This document shows, in pieces, positions 1 through 5,043 of a stretch of DNA of 5,043 bases. Numbering within the stretch: position 1 is the stretch's first letter; the number at the start of each line of letters is the position of its first letter. Both the position numbers and the translations under genes were made by a program. The notes under the pieces are model-generated. The model had not been told where the DNA came from, did not search any database, and saw only the letters and a program-made list of their open reading frames with translations. This DNA is from Nostoc sp. CHAB 5715 (lineage in GTDB: Bacteria > Cyanobacteriota > Cyanobacteriia > Cyanobacteriales > Nostocaceae): contig NZ_JAIVFR010000563.1 in assembly GCF_020829685.1 (NCBI RefSeq), positions 1 through 5,043 of the forward strand, in the 5' to 3' direction.

Positions 1-1
1 A

Positions 2-151
2 AAGATCATTGGCAAAAGTGCTACAGGTCGAGCAACTTGTCATCGACTAGATATCAATGATGAATTTCACAACCAAGGATTTATCCAAGAATCTAGGCAG
101 TTATGGATACAAGGAGGCTGGCATCCACCTGTAGACGATCCTCGTCTTTAG
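2..151 (+). CDS. C-terminal fragment of an unrecognised protein (5' end outside window)
   Basis: An open frame enters at the left edge and runs 49 codons to a TAG at 149-151. The visible tail starts KIIGKSATGRATCHRLD and ends GGWHPPVDDPRL. It is polar, with several His, Trp, Arg and Asp residues and no membrane segment. The composition looks like real protein, and the other two plus-strand frames close early (frame 1 has a TGA at 58-60). I do not recognise the family and assign no function. The gene runs convergently toward the glycosyltransferase gene, with 160 bp between the two stop codons. That gap contains two hairpins that could end its transcript. Because only the C-terminus is present, a spurious frame cannot be fully excluded. 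Confidence 0.6.
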   Translation, partial: KIIGKSATGRATCHRLDINDEFHNQGFIQESRQLWIQGGWHPPVDDPRL

Positions 152-202
152 CACAGTGTACACGCTATTGGGTTAACATTGATGACCAACCTGCTGCGAC
201 TT

Positions 203-230
203 CTTGTTAGGGTAGGTAGTCCTAAACAAG
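203..230 (+). terminator. Hairpin 3' of the partial gene, possible terminator
   Basis: CTTGTTAGG at 203-211 pairs with CCTAAACAAG at 221-230, giving a 9-bp stem with one bulged base and a 9-nt loop. It begins about 50 nt after the stop codon of the left-hand gene. No T-run follows it (TACCTGATT comes next), so it is not a canonical intrinsic terminator. It could instead protect the transcript 3' end. Confidence 0.3.
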
Positions 231-259
231 TACCTGATTCACTAACTCTTTAAATGCAC

Positions 260-308
260 TAGGGCATTGACTTGAATCCAGATGAGGGTGCCTCTTTTCA
301 ATGCCCTA
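260..308. terminator. Inverted repeat between convergent genes, possible bidirectional terminator
   Basis: TAGGGCATTGA at 260-270 is the exact reverse complement of TCAATGCCCTA at 298-308, an 11-bp stem with a 27-nt loop. Inside the loop, GAGG (284-287) and CCTC (291-294) form a small 3-nt-loop hairpin followed directly by TTTT (295-298), which reads as a weak plus-strand intrinsic terminator. The outer stem ends just 4 bp beyond the glycosyltransferase stop codon and lies tail-to-tail between the two genes. Neither outer flank has a long T-run, so the termination role is inferred from position and symmetry. Confidence 0.4.
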
Positions 309-311
309 AAC

Positions 312-1931
312 TTAAAGCCGATTAGTATCTTTTGTAACTAACTTCCAGCCTTCAGCTTGGTCAACTAGCTTTATCGACTCTAGTTGGAGATTGTTGAAAG
401 CAGATGCATGAAGTAGAAAGTAGGGTTGCCCGTTGTAGTGCCAATAATATTCCAGTTCGCCAATAGAAGCGGGAATGATGGTGCGATCGCTATAAAAATC
501 CAACGAGGGACGATGATAGGGAAAAGATGTGTAAATTTTCCTCGTAGCTGGATTTGCCCGCACGATCATCGCGGCGACTGGTTTAACTGGATAAGCTTCA
601 GATAATTCCCAAACCCAGTAGTTAGATTTCATTAACAGTAGCAACGAAATATAACTTCCCCAAAACAAAATCTTCAGAAATTGCCCGTCTCCTCGTTCTG
701 CCAAAATAGCTGCTAAGGTCATAGTTAAAGCTACTGCTGCAAAAATCAGTTGTAAGTCTGTTTTCGGTGTTGTACCCCAACTGAAATAAATACTACCAGC
801 AGAAGCGGCTACAGCAAGTATCGCCAAACCAGCAACCCAAGCACGGGGATAAGATGAAAGTAAAGGCGAATTTTCTGTATCTGATAATTCGATACCAAAA
901 GCTAAAGCTAAACTAGGGTAAATCGGGAATAAATACCAGGGAACTTTGGTAATCATGAAAGAAATTACCAGCAGATAAACACCACTCCACGCCATTACTA
1001 GTTTTGCCCAACTAAGGTTGCGGTTTTCCCAGGTTAAGCGGATAGTTTGCGGTAAGAATAATAGCCACGGCCATGTGTACTTGAGAAGTTCAATAACATA
1101 GTACCAAGGTGGTTCAGAATTACCCTCTACAAATGAGCCAATTCGGCCTAGTGATGGGTTTACAAGCCCAACTTGGGCAAAAGTGTAACCATATTCAACT
1201 AGTTGGGCAGCATACCAAGCAGCTACAGGCAGAATGCCAATTAAGATTGCTATCCACAGATAGTAACAAGTGAGCAGTCGTGGCGTATCCCAAAACAGAA
1301 ATACGATCGCAATCGCACCTAGTAATACACCTAGCAATCCTTGAGTCAGGCAAATCAGCCCAAAACTAATACCAACACCAAGGCAATAACGTAAATCCCG
1401 GCGCGATCGCAACACGCACAACATCATCACCATCAAAAAACTTACCATCGCCCCATCCAACATTGCCAACCGCCCATGACGCACCACAGGTAGCATTGTT
1501 AAATAAATCAAGGCGCTATAAATAGCAGCCCAACGTTGGCGAAATATCTCTCTAGCAATGCAATACAGTAAAGGTACAGATGTCGCTGTTAAAATTGCTC
1601 CAGGCAGGCGCGTTGTCAACTCATTTTCGCCTCCTAGAGAATAAGCCCAAGCAATTAGCAAATGCATCAAAGGCGGCTTGTTATGATATGGTTCACCTCC
1701 TAACGTTGGGTAAAGCCAACGCATTGAACCTGCTGGTGCGTGCCAAATTTCACGAGCAACCTGTGCCACAGTCCCTTCATCCCAATCTCGCAACGGCAAT
1801 CCTCCCAGATTGATGCTAAACAGTAACACTGCTGCCAACAGCAATACTATTAGCCATACCCAATCAATCCATTTGCCAACCGTGCGATGCTGTTTTTCTA
1901 GATGGCTCCAAATAAAGCTTCCTTCTTGCAT
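312..1931 (-). CDS. Integral membrane glycosyltransferase, ArnT/PMT (GT39/GT83-like) superfamily
   Basis: The 539-residue product should be a polyprenyl-phosphate-sugar-dependent transferase that moves a sugar onto a lipid, glycan or protein on the outer face of the cytoplasmic membrane. A cytoplasmic N-tail precedes a first membrane helix at about residues 25-43. Next comes the first external loop with the acidic motif RDWDEG (D49, D51, E52), the probable catalytic/metal site of the superfamily. Further family signatures are EPYHNKPPL (80-88), RLAMLDG (154-160) and KVPWYLFPIYPS (329-340), the last resembling the C-terminal lipid-carrier loop of ArnT. About a dozen hydrophobic segments lie between residues 25 and 436. 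A soluble tail of about 100 residues follows, probably periplasmic. The ATG at 1931 is the first possible start because an in-frame TAG lies two codons upstream; no clear Shine-Dalgarno is seen. Length fits the family (roughly 500-600 residues). Donor and acceptor cannot be told from the sequence, and no lipid A aminoarabinose genes are nearby, so the name arnT is not justified. Confidence 0.9.
   Translation of the reverse strand: MQEGSFIWSHLEKQHRTVGKWIDWVWLIVLLLAAVLLFSINLGGLPLRDWDEGTVAQVAREIWHAPAGSMRWLYPTLGGEPYHNKPPLMHLLIAWAYSLGGENELTTRLPGAILTATSVPLLYCIAREIFRQRWAAIYSALIYLTMLPVVRHGRLAMLDGAMVSFLMVMMLCVLRSRRDLRYCLGVGISFGLICLTQGLLGVLLGAIAIVFLFWDTPRLLTCYYLWIAILIGILPVAAWYAAQLVEYGYTFAQVGLVNPSLGRIGSFVEGNSEPPWYYVIELLKYTWPWLLFLPQTIRLTWENRNLSWAKLVMAWSGVYLLVISFMITKVPWYLFPIYPSLALAFGIELSDTENSPLLSSYPRAWVAGLAILAVAASAGSIYFSWGTTPKTDLQLIFAAVALTMTLAAILAERGDGQFLKILFWGSYISLLLLMKSNYWVWELSEAYPVKPVAAMIVRANPATRKIYTSFPYHRPSLDFYSDRTIIPASIGELEYYWHYNGQPYFLLHASAFNNLQLESIKLVDQAEGWKLVTKDTNRL
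483..490. repeat. HIP1 octamer
   Basis: Palindrome GCGATCGC, the highly iterated element typical of many cyanobacterial genomes, here inside the glycosyltransferase gene. Confidence 0.85.
1403..1410. repeat. HIP1 octamer
   Basis: Second GCGATCGC copy, also inside the glycosyltransferase gene. Confidence 0.85.
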
Positions 1932-2244
1932 ATTCTATGTTAATCATTTTACTTTCTGGTTTGATTACATAGAGACATCTAGCGAATCTCCAATGTTGTC
2001 ATCCAGTAACAACGTATGTTATTAACAATTGCTAGTTTCCAAGATTAACTCAAGTTTCTCTAATTAGCGCTATTTTTTGAAAATTTTATATTGGTTATTT
2101 AGATAACATTTTAGCCAATAAATGATAAAAATAATACAGATGATAAATTATTTATTAATTGCTAATAGCTAAAGTGCGTTGAGATGTCTACCTGTGAGAT
2201 GCTGTGATGGAATGGGCGATTGAGGTAGCAAATTCAACACTAAA
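1932..2244. other. Gene-free AT-rich spacer between dioxygenase and glycosyltransferase genes
   Basis: No credible coding frame is present. The stretch 2065-2165 is extremely AT-rich. It contains a small nested hairpin: TATTGG (2089-2094) with CCAATA (2115-2120), enclosing GTTAT (2094-2098) with ATAAC (2103-2107), the two stems sharing one base at 2094. The spacer should hold the 3' end of the dioxygenase transcript and the glycosyltransferase promoter. Its 313-bp length argues against tight co-transcription of the two minus-strand genes. I see no tRNA, CRISPR or insertion-sequence end here. Confidence 0.6.
1964..1993 (-). promoter_or_regulatory. Candidate sigma-70-type promoter for the glycosyltransferase gene
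   Basis: On the minus strand, TTGGAG (1993-1988, 3 of 6 to TTGACA) is separated by 18 bp from TGTAAT (1969-1964, 5 of 6 to TATAAT). Transcription would begin near 1957 and leave a leader of about 25 nt before the ATG at 1931. The -35 is weak and the region is AT-rich, so chance matches are likely. Confidence 0.3.
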
Positions 2245-2865
2245 CTATGAGGCATATTTTCTCTTTTTGGTTGTAGACTGAGTGCTTCTTGACTCTACAG
2301 TAAACTCAGGGATTTCCTGAAGTTCAGCTTCACTCAAACTATACTGTTCACAAACTAAACTTAAGCGATTTCCTGGGGTTTTGACAGCGTTAACTGAATG
2401 GGTTAAATCACCTTGAAAGTAAACTAAAGTATTAATTTGGGGCTTAATTTGCCCAAGTTGGCGCTTGTGCGATCGCAATACCAGTTCTCCCCCTTCCATA
2501 TCCGCAGGTACGCGCACATAAAGGACACTGACAACCGCAGGCGGTTCAATGGTTTTGGAGTAGGAACGCAGGGAGCGATCAATATGCGGATCGACGCGGG
2601 AGCCTTCTTTGAGTTGTAAAGGATTGAGGTAAAAAGCATTACAGTTAGGCTGGAGAGCCAAATCTAGGTAAGGTTTGAAGTAGGGAAACTGCTGTTCTAC
2701 TTTTGGTAATCCAGAACGCTGAAACACTACAGAAAATCCTTTAGTGGCGACAAAATCGCGGTTGAGGTTGTTGATAGCAAAGTAAGGACAAGCTTGGATT
2801 TCTCCCCACAAGTTGTTTAGGTAATCGCTGGGGAATGCGTTGGATTGTTGTTGATAGTGTTTCAC
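2245..2865 (-). CDS. 2-oxoglutarate/Fe(II)-dependent dioxygenase, prolyl-4-hydroxylase-like
   Basis: The product is a small soluble oxygenase expected to couple oxidative decarboxylation of 2-oxoglutarate to hydroxylation of an unknown substrate. Counted from the GTG start (206 residues), the iron-binding facial triad is visible as H94-x-D96 in DPHIDRS and H156 in GDLTHSVNAV. R167 in PGNRLSLV is the expected 2-oxoglutarate-binding Arg. The core strands VVSVLYVRVP and GGELVLRS plus the following TLVYFQGD are typical of the P4Hc/2OG-FeII_Oxy double-stranded beta-helix. The frame stays open upstream to an ATG at 2937 (TTG at 2940), which would add about 24 residues, partly hydrophobic. I prefer the GTG at 2863-2865: it yields an N-terminus starting MKHYQQQSNAFPSDYL, in keeping with my recollection of cyanobacterial homologues, and the best promoter match lies between the two starts. 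Neither start has a clear Shine-Dalgarno. A Lys/Arg-rich tail (TKKRKYAS) ends the protein. The substrate is unknown; neighbours do not reveal it. Confidence 0.85.
   Translation of the reverse strand: MKHYQQQSNAFPSDYLNNLWGEIQACPYFAINNLNRDFVATKGFSVVFQRSGLPKVEQQFPYFKPYLDLALQPNCNAFYLNPLQLKEGSRVDPHIDRSLRSYSKTIEPPAVVSVLYVRVPADMEGGELVLRSHKRQLGQIKPQINTLVYFQGDLTHSVNAVKTPGNRLSLVCEQYSLSEAELQEIPEFTVESRSTQSTTKKRKYAS
2469..2476. repeat. HIP1 octamer
   Basis: GCGATCGC copy inside the dioxygenase gene. Confidence 0.85.
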
Positions 2866-3416
2866 GATGGATGTGAGAGAAATATATTTATAATACGTAA
2901 GTAAGACAAATGACGTAATAACAAGGTTTCCAGACATCAATTCGGAAAATTAAACAAAAAAATAATTACTAATTGCTTAAAAATTCCGGTTTATTTAACT
3001 TTGGGGTGATAAATAAAAATAATAGCGTTGAATGCCATGCTTCCTACCACGAAGGATTACTGAAATGCTTCGCTGTTTTTAGGATGACTACTGAACATCA
3101 AACAACATCTGCCGTCAATCAGTTTTTTGCTGGGATGCTTCTGCGCCACCAAGCCTTTTGATGCAGCTACATCAATGAGCTTCTACCACAAAACTTGCTC
3201 TAGATGTATCTAACTAACTATGCTGGTCAAGTGTAAAGATCCACGGTATCTAAGAGCGAATTCTAAAGCTATTGTAAAGGAATTGGTGCAATATTGGCAG
3301 GTTTTTCTCCCAAATATGGGATATTAGTAGATTGTACAAATCTCTATTGTTATTCACTATCTACCGACAACTGCTAAGTACAAGTTTAAGTAATTTAATG
3401 AAGTAGGAAATAATAC
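2866..3416. other. Divergent intergenic region between dioxygenase and kinase genes
   Basis: About 550 bp without a convincing gene. It must contain the promoters of both flanking genes. Short plus-strand frames exist (25 codons from ATG 3083; 35 codons from ATG 3220 ending at 3327), but none has a usable ribosome site or recognisable product. A 5-bp hairpin TCCCA/TGGGA lies at 3308-3321 and the 8-bp palindrome TTGTACAA at 3332-3339; either could be an operator, but nothing proves it. I find no well-spaced -35/-10 pair for the kinase gene. A purine run AGGAAA at 3405-3410 serves as its ribosome site. Confidence 0.6.
2881..2909 (-). promoter_or_regulatory. Candidate promoter of the dioxygenase gene
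   Basis: On the minus strand, TTGTCT (2909-2904, 4 of 6 to TTGACA) is followed after exactly 17 bp by TATATT (2886-2881, 5 of 6 to TATAAT). Transcription would begin near 2874, only about 9 nt before the GTG at 2865 and well downstream of the ATG at 2937. If real, this promoter excludes the longer protein form and implies a very short leader. The AT-rich setting makes a chance match possible. Confidence 0.35.
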
Positions 3417-4658
3417 ATGGTATTATCACTGTCTTCTCATAACGTTATCCAGTATCTGCAAGAAGCAAGGCTGTGTAGCTCAGAAGATGACGTATCAGAT
3501 AAATCTGAGTTGCCAGGAAGTAGTAAGAACAATTTCGATTTACTAGTGACTCTAGCAGATAATCGTCAACTGCTCATTAAACAAGAACGTAACGTTAACA
3601 ACAAAGACGCCGCGCCCCATGAATTGTTTCAGGAGTGGCTATTTCATCAGTTGCTCCAGCAGTTTCCAGTTCTCGGAAATATTTCCGCCATCGCACCATT
3701 GGTAGTGCATTTTGACCAAGAAAATTCTATCCTTGTCCGCAACTACTTAGGTGATTATCTGGAGCTTGCGACATTCTACCACAACAATGATATTTTTCCA
3801 CAAGAAATTGCCACTGCGATCGGTACTACTTTAGCGGGACTGCATCGCGCAACCTATAACCGCCGAGAATATAGGGATTTTATGGCAACTGCTCCCCAAG
3901 GAGAGTTTCGCTATGGCTTTTACAATCCGGCGCAAGGGGTAGAGTCAATTGGGCCGGAGATTTTTGGAACGGTTCCCACGGATGCGCTGAAATTCTATCT
4001 ACTATACCAGCAGTCGGAGAGTTTGGAATCTGCGATCGCAGATTTGGCTTACACCTGGAATCCTTGCTGCTTGACTCACAACGACCTGAAATTGAACAAC
4101 ATTTTAGTTCATTCCAAGTGGGAGAAACTAGACAATTGCCTAATCCGACTAATTGATTGGGAAGCTTGTTCTTGGGGAGATCCAGCTTTTGATTTAGGTA
4201 CTTTACTAGCAAGCTATTTAGGAATTTGGCTCAAGAGTCTCGTAGTAGATCCTACCATTGAGTTAGAAGAATCTCTACATCTAGCATTGACACCGTTGGA
4301 GAGTTTACAACCTTCAATCATTGCCCTAATTAGGGCTTATCTAAATGCTTTCCCAATGATTTTGGAATACCGCAATGACTTTATTGTGCGAGTTATGCAG
4401 TTTGCGGGGCTAGCACTGATTCGTCAAATTCAGGATATGATTACCTGCCGGAAATCCTTTAATAATGCTGACATCTGTATGCTCCAAGTGGCTAAAAGTT
4501 TACTTACTATGCCGCAGCAAGCTGTACTGATAATTTTTGGGATATCAGAGTCAGAAATTCTCAATCCTGTGGCAAAAATCCATAAACTTTCTCAACCTGT
4601 AAAAGAGCAGCAGTTACTTCGCATTTATTACGAAAAAACTCGGCTTCGCGGTTGTTAA
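3417..4658 (+). CDS. APH/choline-kinase-fold phosphotransferase, possible RiPP-type Ser/Thr kinase
   Basis: The 413-residue cytosolic protein is an ATP-dependent phosphotransferase of the aminoglycoside phosphotransferase (APH) superfamily. Visible elements: the N-lobe lysine in LLIKQER (K55); the hinge-like VRNYLGDYLELA (107-118); the catalytic loop LTHNDLKLNNIL (219-230), giving HxDxxxxN with D223 as catalytic base and N228 as metal ligand; and LIDWE (245-249) with D247 in the DFG-equivalent place, followed by GDPAFDLG (254-261). All key residues are present, so it should be active. The ATG at 3417 has AGGAAA six bases upstream. It is longer than typical antibiotic-modifying APH enzymes (about 260-300 residues), with a C-terminal helical extension. 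Related APH-fold kinases work with HopA1-type lyases in thioviridamide (TvaC/TvaD) and class V lanthipeptide pathways, phosphorylating Ser/Thr before elimination. The overall sequence reminds me of cyanobacterial proteins found beside HopA1-family genes. No such partner or precursor is visible here, so the role is inference. A small-molecule kinase remains possible. Confidence 0.85.
   Translation: MVLSLSSHNVIQYLQEARLCSSEDDVSDKSELPGSSKNNFDLLVTLADNRQLLIKQERNVNNKDAAPHELFQEWLFHQLLQQFPVLGNISAIAPLVVHFDQENSILVRNYLGDYLELATFYHNNDIFPQEIATAIGTTLAGLHRATYNRREYRDFMATAPQGEFRYGFYNPAQGVESIGPEIFGTVPTDALKFYLLYQQSESLESAIADLAYTWNPCCLTHNDLKLNNILVHSKWEKLDNCLIRLIDWEACSWGDPAFDLGTLLASYLGIWLKSLVVDPTIELEESLHLALTPLESLQPSIIALIRAYLNAFPMILEYRNDFIVRVMQFAGLALIRQIQDMITCRKSFNNADICMLQVAKSLLTMPQQAVLIIFGISESEILNPVAKIHKLSQPVKEQQLLRIYYEKTRLRGC
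4032..4039. repeat. HIP1 octamer
   Basis: GCGATCGC copy inside the kinase gene. Confidence 0.85.
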
Positions 4659-4683
4659 TGGTAGGGAGCAGAACAATTTAAAT

Positions 4684-4721
4684 CAGTGAACAGTGAACAG
4701 TAAACAGTTATCAGTTTACAG
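4684..4721. repeat. Heptameric tandem repeat (STRR-like)
   Basis: Five consecutive heptads beginning CAGT follow in register: CAGTGAA, CAGTGAA, CAGTAAA, CAGTTAT, CAGTTTA, then a partial CAG. Short tandemly repeated repetitive heptamers of this kind are well known between genes in heterocyst-forming cyanobacteria. The first two units are identical and the later ones are degenerate, which suggests an old array. Confidence 0.8.
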
Positions 4722-4799
4722 CGCTTTTCAAGTAATTGAACTACACCACTCCCTACTCCCCGTCTCATCTGTGGTCTAAATACCTGAAAAATGCTGTAA
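4716..4799. repeat. 84-bp imperfect inverted-repeat element
   Basis: TTACAGCGCTTTTCAAGTA (4716-4734) matches the reverse complement of TACCTGAAAAATGCTGTAA (4781-4799) at 16 of 19 positions, with a 46-bp centre. The three mismatches leave a long stem, so the unit could be a small non-autonomous mobile element or a structured RNA. Its left end overlaps the last heptad of the tandem array and its right end overlaps the next inverted repeat. Confidence 0.55.
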
Positions 4800-4920
4800 G
4801 TTATAAATGGATTAATGCTAAATTACTCTATCAATCAACCGCTAACTTCTCTATTTGACATTGCTAAGAATATCCAGATTGAGTCTAATTTTTGTATTTA
4901 TCCATTTATAACTTACAGCA
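4792..4920. mobile_element. 129-bp MITE-like element with long terminal inverted repeats
   Basis: The segment opens with TGCTGTAAGTTATAAATGGA and closes with its exact reverse complement at 4901-4920. The perfect match spans 21 bp (4792-4812 with 4900-4920). After one mismatch three more pairs follow, giving 24 of 25. The roughly 80-bp interior is AT-rich and encodes nothing recognisable. Size, long perfect ends and intergenic position suit a miniature inverted-repeat transposable element. I see no flanking direct duplication (left flank CTGAAAAA, right flank GTGCTGGA), so the boundaries may be imprecise or the target duplication lost. A transcribed copy would fold into one long hairpin. Confidence 0.55.
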
Positions 4921-4948
4921 GTGCTGGAGCCGCTTACCCAAAGGGTTC

Positions 4949-4988
4949 GTTAGTCGCTCATGGGGGAAACCCCCAAGACCGCGCTAAC
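4949..4988. repeat. GC-rich palindromic repeat with GGGGG-AAA-CCCCC hairpin
   Basis: The core TGGGGGAAACCCCCA (4961-4975) forms a 6-bp stem with a 3-nt loop. An outer stem pairs GTTAG (4949-4953) with CTAAC (4984-4988) and CGC (4955-4957) with GCG (4981-4983), with one bulged base and an internal loop. The wording (CGCTCATGGGGGAAACCCCC and AAGACCGCGCT) is familiar to me as a widely dispersed cyanobacterial intergenic repeat. It is much more GC-rich than the adjacent MITE-like segment, which suggests separate origins. No T-run follows, so it is not a standard terminator. Confidence 0.65.
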
Positions 4989-5043
4989 TCACTACAAGCC
5001 AATCATTCTGGAAAAATGAATGACAATTAGCTTGGTGCCGACT

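Larger units (their letters stand above)
4659..5043. other. Repeat-packed non-coding stretch downstream of the kinase gene
   Basis: From the kinase stop codon to the window edge there is no credible gene. At least four distinct repeat structures occupy the interval, described separately. A short GTAGGGAG (4661-4668) is also inverted as CTCCCTAC (4749-4756). A 6-bp stem TCATTC (5003-5008) with GAATGA (5018-5023) lies near the right edge. An open frame from 4815 to 5030 merely reads through two of the repeats. No canonical intrinsic terminator for the kinase gene is evident. Confidence 0.65.

Noticed and set aside
182..253. 23-codon plus-strand frame in the convergent gap
   Set aside because: No ribosome site, and it spans the 203-230 hairpin; nothing supports translation.
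1580..2025. Two plus-strand frames opposite the 5' part of the glycosyltransferase gene
   Set aside because: They are antisense shadows of a well-supported membrane protein and have no recognisable product.
2973..3161. 62-codon plus-strand frame in the divergent intergenic region
   Set aside because: Its only full-length start is TTG in an AT-rich run without a ribosome site, and the product has no recognisable features or leader/core layout of a peptide precursor.
3308..3321. TCCCA/TGGGA hairpin considered as a terminator
   Set aside because: The T-run lies 5' of the stem on the plus strand and no T-run follows it on either strand, so it cannot be a standard terminator.
3220..3327. 35-codon plus-strand frame upstream of the kinase, considered as a precursor peptide
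   Set aside because: No Shine-Dalgarno precedes the ATG, and the product has a single Cys and a single Ser, which is a poor candidate for a Ser/Thr-modified peptide.
3880..4212. 110-codon minus-strand frame inside the kinase gene
   Set aside because: It is antisense to the catalytic core of a clearly coding gene and its product has no family features.
4684..4721. Heptad array considered as a CRISPR array
   Set aside because: Units are 7 bp with no spacers; it is a simple tandem repeat.
4815..5030. 71-codon plus-strand open frame after the kinase gene
   Set aside because: It reads straight through the MITE-like element and the GC-rich palindrome; the protein simply translates repeat DNA and its start has no ribosome site.

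Overview
The window looks like chromosomal DNA from a filamentous, Nostocales-type cyanobacterium. It is AT-rich and carries four copies of the HIP1 octamer GCGATCGC, along with heptameric tandem repeats and short palindromic intergenic repeats of the kind common in those genomes. The three complete proteins also read like cyanobacterial family members. The genus cannot be fixed from the sequence alone.

Layout, left to right. (1) Positions 2-151 hold the last 49 codons of an unrecognised plus-strand gene. (2) Positions 152-311 are a convergent intergenic gap with two hairpins that may end transcription from one or both sides. (3) Positions 312-1931, minus strand, encode a 539-residue multi-spanning glycosyltransferase of the ArnT/PMT (GT39/GT83-like) superfamily. 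(4) Positions 1932-2244 are a gene-free, very AT-rich stretch that should hold the glycosyltransferase promoter. (5) Positions 2245-2865, minus strand, encode a small 2-oxoglutarate/Fe(II) dioxygenase; its frame stays open to an ATG at 2937, but a GTG start at 2865 is preferred. (6) Positions 2866-3416 are a long divergent intergenic region with no convincing gene. (7) Positions 3417-4658, plus strand, encode a 413-residue APH/choline-kinase-fold phosphotransferase with an intact catalytic motif. (8) Positions 4659-5043 are packed with repeats: a heptad tandem array, an imperfect inverted repeat, a 129-bp MITE-like element with long perfect terminal inverted repeats, and a GC-rich palindrome.

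The genes do not form an obvious operon. The glycosyltransferase and dioxygenase share a strand but lie over 300 bp apart, and the kinase diverges from the dioxygenase. The kinase is the most suggestive gene. APH-fold kinases of this general type pair with HopA1-type lyases in thioamitide and class V lanthipeptide biosynthesis, and cyanobacteria often encode such pairs. Neither a HopA1-like gene nor a clear precursor peptide is visible here, so that role is an inference that depends on what lies beyond 5043. I found no clearly new multi-gene system. The least explained structure is the nested repeat block after the kinase gene.
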